From: Gammaproteobacteria bacterium
Lineage (GTDB): Bacteria > Pseudomonadota > Gammaproteobacteria > Steroidobacterales > PWYM01
Length of the DNA: 59,630 nt
Assembly (NCBI GenBank): GCA_003567855.1
Contig: PWYM01000212.1
Location: 1-59,630 of the forward strand
Reading direction: 5' to 3'
Shown: positions 18,892-28,430 of the stretch, one piece after another
Layout: the number at the start of each line of letters is the position of its first letter
How positions within the stretch are numbered: the first letter of the stretch is position 1
Translations under genes and position numbers: made by a program
Notes under the pieces: generated by a model
Seen by the model: only the letters and a program-made list of their open reading frames with translations
What the model was told of the DNA's origin: nothing
Database searches by the model: none

Positions 18892-19544
18892 GCCGCGAAA
18901 TCCTCGTCCGCCGGCCCGGCCGGGTCGACTATGAACCCGCGTGGCGCGCGATGCAGGCGTTCACCGAACGCCGCGACGCCGACACACCCGATGAACTGTG
19001 GTGCCTGGAACATCCGCCGGTATATACGCTCGGGCTCAACGGCGACCGCGCCCACGTGCTCGCCGCGGGTGACATCCCGGTGATCGGCATCGACCGCGGC
19101 GGCCAGGTCACCTACCACGGGCCGGGCCAGCTCGTGATGTACCCGCTGCTCGACCTCCGGCGGCTGCGCCTCGGCATCCGCGACCTCGTCAGCCGGCTCG
19201 AGGACGCGGTGGTCACCGCGCTCGCCGAGTGGGACATCACCGCCGCGGCCCGCCCCGACGCGCCCGGTGTCTACGTCGACGGTGCGAAAATCGCGAGCAT
19301 CGGTCTACGCGTGCGCCGCGGCGCCAGCTACCACGGGATCGCGATCAACATCGACGGCGACCTCGAACCGTTCGCGCGAATCAACCCCTGCGGCTTTGCC
19401 GGGCTGCGCATGACCCGCCTGTGTGACCTGCACGCCGGCGCGACCCTGGACACCGCGCAGCCGGTGTTCGAGCGCACGCTGCTCGCGGCGCTCGGCCTCG
19501 AGGGCCGCGACGCACCGCCACCCGAACTCCGCGCGACCGGCTGA
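18888..19544 (+). CDS. lipB: Octanoyl-ACP:protein octanoyltransferase
   Basis: Transfers the octanoyl group from ACP to lipoyl domains, the first step of lipoate synthesis. The 218-residue sequence has the signature RGGQVTYHGPGQLVMYPL, the catalytic lysine region GAKIASIGLRVRRG, and the catalytic cysteine in NPCGFAGLRMT. The GTG start overlaps ybeD by four bases. lipA does not follow; the next gene is convergent. A relevant substrate in this window is the glycine cleavage H protein. Confidence 0.96.
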   Translation: MSREILVRRPGRVDYEPAWRAMQAFTERRDADTPDELWCLEHPPVYTLGLNGDRAHVLAAGDIPVIGIDRGGQVTYHGPGQLVMYPLLDLRRLRLGIRDLVSRLEDAVVTALAEWDITAAARPDAPGVYVDGAKIASIGLRVRRGASYHGIAINIDGDLEPFARINPCGFAGLRMTRLCDLHAGATLDTAQPVFERTLLAALGLEGRDAPPPELRATG

Positions 19545-19563
19545 GCGGCCACGTGCGGGCCGG

Positions 19564-20274
19564 TCAGCCGGCTGCCGGCGGTGCCGTGTCGCGCGCACGC
19601 AGGTGACGTTCCGCGGCCGCCAGCCGCGCCGGCGTGCCGGCATCGGTCCACCAGCCCCGCCAGTGCTGCCCTGACAGGCGGTCCGCGTCCATCGCGCGCC
19701 GATACACCGGCGCAAGCGCGCGGCGACCGTCGGTGAGGCCCGCGAACAGCGCGGGGGCAAGCAGCGCGATCCCGGCATAGGTCAGGCGCGGCGCGCCCGC
19801 GCTGCGCAGCCGCCCGTCGACGAGCGCGAAGTCGCCATCGGGGTTGTGACGCGGATTGTCGACCATCACGAGCCGGCCGAGGTCGCCGCCCAGCGCCGTG
19901 CGTACATCGGCGCCCCGCCACAACGGCGTCAGCGGGTGGTCGGTAGCGACATCGGCGTTGACGAGCACGAACGGCGCGTCACCGAGCAGCGGCAGCGCGC
20001 GCACTATGCCGCCGGCGGTCTCCAGCGGCTCGGGACCCTCGTCGCTGTAGACGAGCGCGGTTCCGCCCGGCCCGCGATCGCCCAGTGCGGCGCGCAGCCG
20101 GTCCCCGTGCCACGACAGGTTGATCACCACGCGCGTGACGCCGGCGGCGGCCAGCGCGCGCAGGTGGTGGACGATCAGCGGCTCGCCGGCGAGTGGCAAC
20201 AGCGGCTTGGGCCGGTGCCGCGTGAGCGCCCCCATCCGCCGGCCGCGCCCGGCGGCGAGCAGCATCGCGTTCAC
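19564..20274 (-). CDS. murU: N-acetylmuramate alpha-1-phosphate uridylyltransferase (MurU-like)
   Basis: A 236-residue nucleotidyltransferase with the fingerprint LAAGRGRRM then LTRHRPKPLLPLAGEPL. Paired with the upstream sugar kinase, it most likely makes UDP-MurNAc from MurNAc-1-phosphate, returning recycled wall sugar to peptidoglycan synthesis and bypassing the fosfomycin-sensitive MurA step. The start is GTG at 20274, overlapping the kinase stop codon (GTGA). A mannose-1-phosphate guanylyltransferase-like role is the main alternative; the neighbourhood (kinase, then divergent lptD) favours MurU. Confidence 0.87.
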   Translation of the reverse strand: MNAMLLAAGRGRRMGALTRHRPKPLLPLAGEPLIVHHLRALAAAGVTRVVINLSWHGDRLRAALGDRGPGGTALVYSDEGPEPLETAGGIVRALPLLGDAPFVLVNADVATDHPLTPLWRGADVRTALGGDLGRLVMVDNPRHNPDGDFALVDGRLRSAGAPRLTYAGIALLAPALFAGLTDGRRALAPVYRRAMDADRLSGQHWRGWWTDAGTPARLAAAERHLRARDTAPPAAG

Positions 20275-21323
20275 TGGCGCGGATCTGCGCGGCCGAGCGC
20301 CGGCAGCACGCGGGTCTCGACAAAGTCGGCGAACGGCTCGAGCGCCGGTATCGCGCCGGCGGCATCGACGATGTAGCCGAGCGTACGCGGCACGTCGCCG
20401 AGGTAGCCGGGCTTGCCATCGCGGTGCCAGAGGCGCGCGAAGATCCCCGCGGCCTTGAGGTGGCGCTGCACGCCCATCCAGTGGAAGTCTTCCATGAAGC
20501 GCGCGGCCGGTGGCACGTCCACGCCCGCGTCGGCGAGCGCGTCGCGGTGCGCGGCGACCCACGCGGTGACGGTGTCCTCCGGCAGGTGCAGGTAGCAGTC
20601 CTTGAGCAGCGACACGAGATCATAGGTGACCGGCCCTTCGACCGCGTCCTGGAAATCGAGCACGCCGGGGCCTTCGCCATCGACCACCATCAGGTTGCGT
20701 GAATGGAAGTCCCGGTGGACGAACACCCGCGGCTGCTCCAGTGCGCGGGTGCACAGCGTGGCGCGCAGCGCGTCGACCACGGCCCGTTCGGCTGCCGACA
20801 GCATGAGCCCGAGATGACGCTCGAGCAGCCACTCGGGAAACAGGTCGATCTCGCGCTCGAGCAGGGCAAGGTCATACGGCGGGAGTTCATGCTGGTGCGT
20901 ACGCCCGGCGACGGCGAGACGCAGCAGCGCAGTCAGCGCGTCGCCATACAGCGCGGTGGTGTGTGCCGGCTGACGGCCCACGGCGTCCAGGTAGGACGTG
21001 TCACCGAAGTCCTCGAGCAGTGCATAGCCGAGTTCGGGGTTGCAGGCGTGCACGTGCGGCGCACGCAGGCCGAAACCGCGCAACCAGCCGGCGACCCGCA
21101 CGAATGGCTGCAGCGGCTCGCGGTCGGGCGGTGCGTCCATCAGCACGAAACTGCGCGGCCCGGCACGCACACGAAAATAACGCCTGAAACTCGCATCGCC
21201 GGCGACCGGTACCGGCATCGAGGGCGTGACCGGAAGGACGCTGCCCAGCCAACGGACGGCGCCGTCCAGGCGGACATCGTCGGCGGAGGCGGCTTCGTTG
21301 AAGGTACCCATGAACTGTGCCAT
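20271..21323 (-). CDS. amgK: Anomeric N-acetylmuramate/N-acetylglucosamine kinase (AmgK-like)
   Basis: A 350-residue kinase of the aminoglycoside phosphotransferase fold. The catalytic loop reads HRDFHSRNLMV and the metal-binding motif is LDFQDAVEGP; DLVSLLKDCY follows. In pseudomonads the homologue phosphorylates MurNAc at C1 and lies beside murU and lptD, as here. The ATG at 21323 is used (the open frame is longer); only 38 bp separate it from the divergent lptD start, so promoter elements of each must overlap the other's 5' end. Confidence 0.87.
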   Translation of the reverse strand: MAQFMGTFNEAASADDVRLDGAVRWLGSVLPVTPSMPVPVAGDASFRRYFRVRAGPRSFVLMDAPPDREPLQPFVRVAGWLRGFGLRAPHVHACNPELGYALLEDFGDTSYLDAVGRQPAHTTALYGDALTALLRLAVAGRTHQHELPPYDLALLEREIDLFPEWLLERHLGLMLSAAERAVVDALRATLCTRALEQPRVFVHRDFHSRNLMVVDGEGPGVLDFQDAVEGPVTYDLVSLLKDCYLHLPEDTVTAWVAAHRDALADAGVDVPPAARFMEDFHWMGVQRHLKAAGIFARLWHRDGKPGYLGDVPRTLGYIVDAAGAIPALEPFADFVETRVLPALGRADPRQ

Positions 21324-21361
21324 TGTAGCGCGCCCTTCCCGACCCAGCCCCAGGAGCGAGG

Positions 21362-23572
21362 GTGTATCGGCCTTTGCGTTCCGTGGTATTCGCCGCACTG
21401 GCGAGCGCCGCCGTGCCGGCGACCCTGCCGACCGCGTTCGCGGCGGACCGCGCTTGCCTGCCTCCTGCAGACTCGGAAATGGAACGGCTGCGCGCCGAGG
21501 CCGAGGATCCGGACCTTCGCCAGCAGGTCGAGATCAGCGCCGATGACGCGGACCTGCTGCGCGACGGCGTGTCACGCCTGTCGGGCAACGTGCGCATCCG
21601 CAGCCGCGGGCGCATGATCAGCGCCGATGCCGCCGAGTACGACACCGCGAGTGAGCGCCTGAGTGCCGACGGCGCGGTCACCTACATGGACGGCAACCTG
21701 CTGATCCGCAGCGAGCGCGCCGGCTTCGACGGCGTCGCCAACCGTGTCGACTTCGAGCAGGCGCAGTTCCGGCTGCCGTCACGCCCGGCGCGCGGCGGTG
21801 CGGAGCGTCTGCAGATCCGTGCCGACCGCACGGTCAGGCTGCAGAACGTGCTCTACACCTCGTGCCCGGAGGGCAACGAGGACTGGCGCCTGCTCGCGAA
21901 CAACATCGAGCTCGACGCCGACTCGGGCTTCGGCACGGCCCGCAACGTGCGCGTGGAGTTTTTCAACGTCCCGATCCTGTACACGCCGTGGATCACCTTC
22001 CCGATCACCGACGCGCGCAAGACCGGCTTCCTGTTCCCGTCGGTGGGCCGCTCCAACCGCACCGGCGAAGACATTTCGATCCCGTACTACCTGAACCTCG
22101 CGCCGAATTACGACGCGATGTTCACCCCACGGATCATGACCCGCCGCGGCGTGCAGCTCGAGTCGGAGTTCCGCTACCTGACGCGCAGCTCGCGCGGCGA
22201 CGTGGATCTGGACTTCCTGCCCTCCGACCGCGTCGCCGACCGGGACCGCCGCTACACGCGGCTGCGCAACACCAGCGCGCTCGGGCAGCGGCTGCGCCTG
22301 ACGCTCGACGGCGAGGATGTCTCCGACAGCGAATACTTCGAGGACCTCGGCGGCGGCGTCGGCAACACCAGCCGGACCCACCTCGACCGGCGCCTGGACC
22401 TCGAATACGCGACAGAAAGCATCTTCGTGCTCGGCCGCTTCCAGGGCTACCAGACCCTCGACGAGGCCATAGCCGACCTCGACCGCCCGTATCGGCGCCT
22501 GCCGCAGCTGCTGCTCGAGGGCCGCTGGCACGAACTTCCGGGCGGGCTCAACACCGGGCTCGACGCCGAGATCGTGAACTTCGACCGTGACAGCGGCGTC
22601 ACCGGGTGGCGCCTCGACGCGACACCCACCGTCAGCCGCCGCTTCGGCCACCAGGGCCTCTACGCCACCCCCGCGGTCGGGATCCGTCATACGCGCTACG
22701 ATCTCTCCGACACGGCGCCGGGCGCAGACAGCACACCGACCCGCACGGTGCCCGAAGCGAGCCTGGATCTCGGCGCGATCTTCGAGCGCCAGCTCGGCAA
22801 CGGCTACGGTCTGCAGACGCTGGAGCCGCGCGTGCGCGCCGCGTGGATCCCGTTCCGCGACCAGGACGACCTGCCGATATTCGACACGATCCTGCCCGAC
22901 TTCGACCTCGTGCAGCTCTACCGCAGCAACCGCTTCCTCGGTGCCGACCGGGTCGCCGACACCCGCCAGGTCAGCGCCGGGGTGACGACCCGGGTGCTCG
23001 ACGAGTCGAGCGGCATCGAGCGGCTGCGGCTCACGCTCGGCCAGACCCGCTACCTGGGAGACCAGCGCGTCACGCTGCCCGGCGAGGCTCCGCTGAGCTC
23101 GGGCAGTGCCGAGTACATCGGCGAACTCGGACTCCGGCTCGGCGAGCGCTGGCGCGCGAATGTCGGCTACCAGTGGGACAGCGAGCTGTCGGCGACGACC
23201 CGCGCCGAGGCCGGGATCCAGTTCCGGCCCGACGACAACCGGGTGCTGAACCTCGCCTACCGGTTCCGCCGCGGGCTCGTCGAGCAGTCCGACGTGTCGT
23301 TCTCGTGGCCGGTGGCCGAGCGCTGGAACCTCGTGGGGCGGTACAATTACTCTTGGCGCGACCAGACCACACTCGACCGCTTCGCAGGCCTCGAGTACGA
23401 GGCCTGCTGTTTCGCGCTCCGGGTGGTGTTCCGGCGCTACGTCAGCCGGCGTACCGGCGAATCCGACACCGCGATCAACCTGCAGATCGAACTGAAGGGC
23501 CTCGCCAGTGTCGGAGACCCTGCGGACGATTTTCTCGAGAGAGGCATACTCGGTTATGGGGACCTTCGCTAA
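21362..23572 (+). CDS. lptD: LPS-assembly protein LptD
   Basis: The outer-membrane beta-barrel that inserts lipopolysaccharide into the outer leaflet with LptE. It has 736 residues: signal peptide (about 1-28), an OstA/jellyroll domain (about 50-190), then the large barrel. The four cysteines expected for the structural disulfides are present: Cys32, Cys168 and the adjacent Cys682-Cys683. The start is GTG at 21362 after AGGAGCGAG. Its last 17 bases overlap the surA start, so the barrel and its chaperone are coupled. Confidence 0.96.
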   Translation: MYRPLRSVVFAALASAAVPATLPTAFAADRACLPPADSEMERLRAEAEDPDLRQQVEISADDADLLRDGVSRLSGNVRIRSRGRMISADAAEYDTASERLSADGAVTYMDGNLLIRSERAGFDGVANRVDFEQAQFRLPSRPARGGAERLQIRADRTVRLQNVLYTSCPEGNEDWRLLANNIELDADSGFGTARNVRVEFFNVPILYTPWITFPITDARKTGFLFPSVGRSNRTGEDISIPYYLNLAPNYDAMFTPRIMTRRGVQLESEFRYLTRSSRGDVDLDFLPSDRVADRDRRYTRLRNTSALGQRLRLTLDGEDVSDSEYFEDLGGGVGNTSRTHLDRRLDLEYATESIFVLGRFQGYQTLDEAIADLDRPYRRLPQLLLEGRWHELPGGLNTGLDAEIVNFDRDSGVTGWRLDATPTVSRRFGHQGLYATPAVGIRHTRYDLSDTAPGADSTPTRTVPEASLDLGAIFERQLGNGYGLQTLEPRVRAAWIPFRDQDDLPIFDTILPDFDLVQLYRSNRFLGADRVADTRQVSAGVTTRVLDESSGIERLRLTLGQTRYLGDQRVTLPGEAPLSSGSAEYIGELGLRLGERWRANVGYQWDSELSATTRAEAGIQFRPDDNRVLNLAYRFRRGLVEQSDVSFSWPVAERWNLVGRYNYSWRDQTTLDRFAGLEYEACCFALRVVFRRYVSRRTGESDTAINLQIELKGLASVGDPADDFLERGILGYGDLR

Positions 23573-24881
23573 CAGAACCGTCGCCGCGGCAGGCGCCACG
23601 GCCCTGCTCGCCGCTTCACTGTGGGCATCACAGGCGGCCTCCCAGACGCGCGAACTCTCCGGCACGGGCGAGATGCTCGACGGCGTGGTCGCGGTCGTCA
23701 ACGAGGGCGTGGTGCTGCAAAGCGAGCTGCGCGAACAGATGGAAACGATCACCCAGCGGCTGCGCGAACAGCGCCAGGAGATGCCGCCCCGCCATATCCT
23801 CGAGCGGCAGGTGCTCGAGCGCCTCGTGGTTCAGCAGATCCAGCTGCAGCGCGCCGAGCGCCTCGGCATCCAGGTGCCCGACGAAATGCTCAACCGTGCG
23901 CTTGCGCAGGTCGCCGCGAACAACGGCATCAACCTGCAGCAGCTGCCGCAGGTGCTCGCCGAACAGGGCGTCGACTACAACGCCTATCGCCGCGAAGTCC
24001 GCGAGCAGATGATCATCGAGCAGCTGCGCTCGCGCGACGTGATGCAGCGCATCCGCATCTCCGAACGCGAGATCGACCGCCACCTGACCCGCCAGCGCGA
24101 GGCCAAGCTCGACGACACCGAGTACAACATCTCGCACATCCTCGTTAACGTGTCCTCGTCGGCGACCCCCGACGAGGTCGCCGACGCACAGGCGCGTGTC
24201 GACGACATCATGGCGCGGCTGGAAAACGGCGAAGACTTCTCCCAGCTCGCGGTGCAGTATTCGGACGCGCAGACCGCACTCGACGGCGGTGAACTGGGCT
24301 GGCGGCCAGGCACCCAGCTCCCGACGGTCTTCACCGAGGCCGTCCCCCAGCTCACCCCGGGTGAGCATTCGCAGCCCATCCGCACCGGTGGCGGCTTTCA
24401 CATCGTGCGCGTCAACGACGTACGCGGTATCGAGCAGGTCATGGTCGAACAGGTCCGGGCCCGTCACATCCTGATCACGCCCGACGAGATCATGGATGAC
24501 CAGGCCGTGGAGCAGCGCCTGCAGACGCTGCGCCAGCAGATTCTCGACGGCGGTGATTTCGGCGCGATCGCCGGCAGCGTCTCCGAGGACGCGCTGTCCG
24601 CCGCAGAAGGCGGCGATCTCGGCTGGATGGACCCCAACGAGTTTGTACCGGAGTTCCGCGATCAGCTGATGACGGCCGAGATCGGCGAACTCAGCGAGCC
24701 GTTCCGCTCGAACTTCGGCTGGCACATCGTCGAGGTGCTCGACCGCCGCACCCATGACGCGACGCAGGAGCGCCAGCGCAACCAGGCCGTGATGGCGCTG
24801 CGCGAGCGCAAGTTCGAGGAAGAACTCGAGCTGTGGATACAGCGCCTGCGTGACGAGGCCTACGTCGATTACCGGATCTGA
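23556..24881 (+). CDS. surA: Periplasmic chaperone/peptidyl-prolyl isomerase SurA
   Basis: Escorts outer-membrane proteins, including LptD, across the periplasm. The chosen ATG at 23556 gives 441 residues with a clean signal peptide ending AASQ; GTG 23508 would add 16 residues before it. The N-terminal SurA domain (about 35-170) is followed by two parvulin domains (about 175-280 and 290-390; ISHILVNV and ARHILITP mark their starts) and a C-terminal helix. GAGAGAGG upstream acts as the ribosome-binding site. The pdxA gene overlaps its end by 32 bases. Confidence 0.96.
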   Translation: MGTFANRTVAAAGATALLAASLWASQAASQTRELSGTGEMLDGVVAVVNEGVVLQSELREQMETITQRLREQRQEMPPRHILERQVLERLVVQQIQLQRAERLGIQVPDEMLNRALAQVAANNGINLQQLPQVLAEQGVDYNAYRREVREQMIIEQLRSRDVMQRIRISEREIDRHLTRQREAKLDDTEYNISHILVNVSSSATPDEVADAQARVDDIMARLENGEDFSQLAVQYSDAQTALDGGELGWRPGTQLPTVFTEAVPQLTPGEHSQPIRTGGGFHIVRVNDVRGIEQVMVEQVRARHILITPDEIMDDQAVEQRLQTLRQQILDGGDFGAIAGSVSEDALSAAEGGDLGWMDPNEFVPEFRDQLMTAEIGELSEPFRSNFGWHIVEVLDRRTHDATQERQRNQAVMALRERKFEEELELWIQRLRDEAYVDYRI

Positions 24882-25887
24882 GCACGGGCGCTCGCCCGCG
24901 CTGCCGCGACTGCTGCTCACGGCGGGCGAACCCGCCGGAATCGGCCCTGAACTCTGCGTCAGGCTTGCCGCCCAGCCGCTTGATACGACCCGCCTCGCCG
25001 CCGTAGGCGATGCGGACTGGCTCGCCCACCAGGCCGACGCGCTGGGCCTGCCCGTACGCATCGAACGGCTCGCGCCCGACGCGCCGGTCCCTGTGCATCG
25101 CGCCGGCGTACTCGCGGTGCGCGATCATCCGCTGGCCACGACCCCGACGCCGGGGGCCCCGGACCCGGCCAACGCCGCGGCGGTACTCGCCACGCTCGAC
25201 AGCGCCGTGGACGCATGCCGGGACGGCCTCGCCGACGCAATGGTCACGGCACCGCTGCAGAAAAGCGCGATCGCCGACGCCGGGATCGCGTTCTCCGGCC
25301 ACACCGAATACCTGGCCGCACGTCTGGGTGCAGCCACGCCGGTGATGATGCTCGTCGCCGGTCGGCTGCGGGTCGCGCTCGCAACGACGCACCTCCCGCT
25401 GTCGGCGGTGCCCGCCGCGATCACCGGGCCGCTCCTCGAACACGTGCTCGCGGTGCTTGACCGGGACCTGCGTACGCGGTTTGCGATCGCACGGCCGCGC
25501 ATCGCGGTCTGCGGCCTGAATCCCCACGCAGGCGAAGACGGCCATCTCGGCACCGAAGAGCTGCGCGTGATCGCACCGGCGCTCGAGCGCGCCCGCGCCG
25601 ACGGCCTCGACGTGCGCGGCCCGCTGCCCGCCGATACCGCATTCACGCCGGCAGCGCTCGCACAATGCGACGCGGTGCTCGCGATGTACCACGACCAGGG
25701 CCTGCCAGTGCTCAAGGCCAGCGGGTTCGGCGAGGCGGTCAACGTCACGCTCGGGCTGCCAATCATCAGAACCTCGGTCGACCACGGTACCGCGCTCGAC
25801 ATCGCCGGCCGCGGCGTTGCCGACCCGTCGAGCCTGCGCGCTGCGGTCGAGCTCGCCCGTGCGCTCGCCCGCGACGCCACCGCATGA
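24850..25887 (+). CDS. pdxA: 4-hydroxythreonine-4-phosphate dehydrogenase
   Basis: An NAD-dependent enzyme of the DXP-dependent pyridoxal phosphate pathway. Its 345 residues include the opening LTAGEPAGIGPEL, the metal-binding histidine in SGHTEYLA, the MYHDQGLPVLK motif and SVDHGTALDIAGRG. The start is GTG at 24850, the only usable start before the conserved motif, which makes a 32-base overlap with surA. The product feeds PLP enzymes such as kynureninase and GcvP in this window. Confidence 0.94.
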   Translation: MTRPTSITGSEHGRSPALPRLLLTAGEPAGIGPELCVRLAAQPLDTTRLAAVGDADWLAHQADALGLPVRIERLAPDAPVPVHRAGVLAVRDHPLATTPTPGAPDPANAAAVLATLDSAVDACRDGLADAMVTAPLQKSAIADAGIAFSGHTEYLAARLGAATPVMMLVAGRLRVALATTHLPLSAVPAAITGPLLEHVLAVLDRDLRTRFAIARPRIAVCGLNPHAGEDGHLGTEELRVIAPALERARADGLDVRGPLPADTAFTPAALAQCDAVLAMYHDQGLPVLKASGFGEAVNVTLGLPIIRTSVDHGTALDIAGRGVADPSSLRAAVELARALARDATA

Positions 25888-26675
25888 GCGCGCACCGCGC
25901 CCGGCGGCGCTTTGGTCAGAATTTTCTGCATGACCGCGGCGTCATCGCGCGCATCGTCGACGCCGTGGCGCCACGACCCGACGACCGCGTCGTCGAGATC
26001 GGGCCCGGCAAGGGCGCGCTGACCGGCCCGCTGCTCGAGCGCGTCGCGCGGCTCACGGTGGTTGAAATCGACCGCGATCTCGCCGCGGCGCTGCACGCGC
26101 GGCCCGAATACCCCGCGCGCCTCGCCGTCATCGAAAGCGATGCGCTGCGACTCGAACTCGCACCGCTCGCCGCCGACGGTCCGCTGCGCCTGGTCGGCAA
26201 CCTGCCGTACAACATCTCGACGCCGCTGCTGTTTCACCTGTTCGCGCAGGCGGGACTGATCGCCGACATGCATTTCATGCTGCAGCGGGAGGTGGTTGCG
26301 CGGATGACCGCGCCACCCGGTTCGCGCACCTACGGCCGGCTGTCGGTGATGGTCGCGTGGCACTGCGAGGCACAGTCGCTGTTCGAGGTCGGCCCCGGGG
26401 CGTTCAACCCGGCACCGCGCGTGCGCTCGGCAGTGGTACGGCTGGTCCCCCGCCGCACGCCGCCCTGTGAACTGCACGACCCGGCGCTGTTCTCGCGCGT
26501 CGTCGCCGACGCGTTCATGCAGCGGCGCAAGACGCTCTACAACGCGCTGGGTCGACGCCTGTCCGCCGACGAGATCGCCGCCTGTGGCGTCGATGCCGGC
26601 GTGCGCCCGGAGACACTGCCGGTCGAGGCCTTCGCGAGGCTGGCCAACGCGATTCATTCCAAGCGGCTAGAATGA
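25884..26675 (+). CDS. rsmA: 16S rRNA dimethyladenosine transferase
   Basis: Dimethylates two adjacent adenines near the 3' end of 16S rRNA during small-subunit maturation (KsgA). Its 263 residues show [11 protein letters not shown], the SAM-binding motif [15 protein letters not shown], and the catalytic [12 protein letters not shown]. The ATG at 25884 overlaps the pdxA stop codon by four bases; the longer frame is not supported. It sits in the conserved order surA-pdxA-rsmA-apaG-apaH. Confidence 0.97.
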   Translation: MSAHRARRRFGQNFLHDRGVIARIVDAVAPRPDDRVVEIGPGKGALTGPLLERVARLTVVEIDRDLAAALHARPEYPARLAVIESDALRLELAPLAADGPLRLVGNLPYNISTPLLFHLFAQAGLIADMHFMLQREVVARMTAPPGSRTYGRLSVMVAWHCEAQSLFEVGPGAFNPAPRVRSAVVRLVPRRTPPCELHDPALFSRVVADAFMQRRKTLYNALGRRLSADEIAACGVDAGVRPETLPVEAFARLANAIHSKRLE

Positions 26676-26679
26676 CGCC

Positions 26680-27060
26680 ATGAGCAGTGCAGACTACGAC
26701 ATCCGCGTCGATGTCGAGACTTCCTACGTGGAAGGACAATCCAGCCCCGATGAAGACCGCTTCGTGTTCGCGTACACGATCACTATCCGCAACGAGGGAC
26801 AGGTCGCGGCCCGCCTCCTCACCCGCCACTGGGTCATCACCGACGCCAACGGCAAGGTACAGGAGGTCCGTGGCGAAGGCGTCGTTGGCGAACAGCCGCA
26901 CCTCGAGCCCGGACAGGGATTCCGGTACTCGAGTGGCGCGGTGATCGAGACGCCGGTGGGTTCGATGCAGGGCAGCTACCGGATGGAGGCCGACGATGGC
27001 CACCATTTCGACGCGCCCATCGCGCCCTTTACGCTCGCGATACCCGGCATGCTCCACTAG
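26680..27060 (+). CDS. apaG: ApaG protein (DUF525)
   Basis: A 126-residue Fn3-like beta-sandwich protein of the ApaG family, with landmarks [18 protein letters not shown] and [22 protein letters not shown]. Its biochemical role is unsettled, although it is genetically linked with ApaH and ion or stress responses. It starts four bases after rsmA and ends five bases before apaH. Confidence 0.95.
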   Translation: MSSADYDIRVDVETSYVEGQSSPDEDRFVFAYTITIRNEGQVAARLLTRHWVITDANGKVQEVRGEGVVGEQPHLEPGQGFRYSSGAVIETPVGSMQGSYRMEADDGHHFDAPIAPFTLAIPGMLH

Positions 27061-27065
27061 CCGTC

Positions 27066-27890
27066 ATGGCGACGTACGCGATTGGCGACCTGCAGGGCGC
27101 CTATGCGCCGCTGATGCGGCTCGTCGACGAGCTCGCCTTCGAGGCGGCACACGACCGGCTGTGGCTGGTCGGCGATCTCGTCAACCGCGGACCGGATTCG
27201 CTCGCCACGCTGCGCTGGGTGCACGCGCACCGGGACGTGATCACCACCGTACTCGGCAACCATGACCTGCACCTGCTGGCGCGCGCCGCCGACCCGCAGC
27301 GGCGCATGGGCCGCGACAACCTGCAGCCGGTGCTCGATGCACCCGACGCCGGCGAACTGATCGACTGGTTGCGCACCCGGCCGCTCATTTACCACGACCC
27401 TGCGCTCGACGCCGTGCTGGTCCACGCCGGTATTCCGCCGGGCTGGGACCTCGAGACCGCCGCGCGCGAGGCACGCGCCGTCGAAGCGGTACTGAGCGGG
27501 CCGGAATGGCGCGACCTGATGGCGGTACTCTACGGAGACCAGCCGGACCGTTGGTCGCCGGCGCTGTCGGGTTACAACCGCCTGCGGTTCACGATCAACG
27601 CGCTGACGCGCATGCGCTTCTGTCGGGCCGACGGCAGTCTCGACATGAAGGCCAAGGGCCCGCCTGCGCACGGTCCGGCCGGTCGCGTGCCGTGGTTCGA
27701 ACATCCGGACGCGTGCTGGGGCCGAACACGGGTGGTATTCGGCCACTGGTCGGCGCTCGGACTGGAACAGCGACCCAACCTGCTGGCGCTCGACACCGGC
27801 TGCTGCTGGGGCCGGGCGCTGAGCGCGGCGCGGCTCGACGCGCCCGACCTGCCGGTGACCCGCGTGCGCTGCGGCCGCGGCGGCACCTGA
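27066..27890 (+). CDS. apaH: Symmetrical bis(5'-nucleosyl)-tetraphosphatase
   Basis: Hydrolyses Ap4A to two ADP, and in other bacteria also removes Np4 caps from RNA. Its 274 residues belong to the calcineurin-like phosphoesterases, with metal motifs GDLQGAY, GDLVNRGPDSL and GNHDLHLL near the N-terminus, and VHAGIPPGW and FGHWSALG further on. It closes the lptD-to-apaH run and lies 20 bp upstream of the kynurenine genes. Confidence 0.96.
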   Translation: MATYAIGDLQGAYAPLMRLVDELAFEAAHDRLWLVGDLVNRGPDSLATLRWVHAHRDVITTVLGNHDLHLLARAADPQRRMGRDNLQPVLDAPDAGELIDWLRTRPLIYHDPALDAVLVHAGIPPGWDLETAAREARAVEAVLSGPEWRDLMAVLYGDQPDRWSPALSGYNRLRFTINALTRMRFCRADGSLDMKAKGPPAHGPAGRVPWFEHPDACWGRTRVVFGHWSALGLEQRPNLLALDTGCCWGRALSAARLDAPDLPVTRVRCGRGGT

Positions 27891-27910
27891 ACCGCGTGGA
27901 GGTGAATGCC

Positions 27911-28429
27911 ATGAAGCTGCCCGCCCCGTTCAACCTGCAGGCGTGGATAGACGAAAACCGCGAGCTGCTGCGGCCACCGGTCTGCAACCGGCGCCTGTAC
28001 ACCGACTCGGAATTCATCGTGATGATCGTCGGCGGGCCGAACAGCCGCACCGATTATCACCACGACGAAGGCCCGGAGCTTTTCTATCAGCTGCGCGGCG
28101 ACATGTTGCTGAAGACCCGGCAGGACGGGCAGTTCGTCGACATCCCGATCCGCGAGGGCGAGATGTTCCTGCTGCCGCCGCGCGTGCATCACTCGCCACA
28201 GCGCTACGCCGATACCGTCGGACTGGTCCTCGAGCGCGAGCGCGAGCCGCACGAGAAGGACGGTTTCATCTGGTACTGTGAGCGATGCGGGCACCGGCTC
28301 TACGAGGAATACCTGCACGTGGCCGATATCGAACGCGACCTGCCGCCGGTGTTCGACCGCTTCTACGGCGACGCGGCCCACCGCCACTGCGACGCGTGCG
28401 GCTGGGTCATGCCGGCGAGGCAGAGCTGA
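27911..28429 (+). CDS. nbaC: 3-hydroxyanthranilate 3,4-dioxygenase
   Basis: A 172-residue Fe(II) cupin dioxygenase opening the ring of 3-hydroxyanthranilate; the product cyclises to quinolinate. The cupin motif with iron ligands shows as DYHHDEGPELFYQ, and the C-terminus has a rubredoxin-like metal knot with two CxxC pairs (CERC and CDAC), as in the bacterial type. ATG 27911 follows a GGAGGTGA site; the longer frame lies inside apaH. Kynureninase follows immediately, so the pathway runs backwards along the DNA. Confidence 0.95.
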   Translation: MKLPAPFNLQAWIDENRELLRPPVCNRRLYTDSEFIVMIVGGPNSRTDYHHDEGPELFYQLRGDMLLKTRQDGQFVDIPIREGEMFLLPPRVHHSPQRYADTVGLVLEREREPHEKDGFIWYCERCGHRLYEEYLHVADIERDLPPVFDRFYGDAAHRHCDACGWVMPARQS

Positions 28430-28430
28430 A

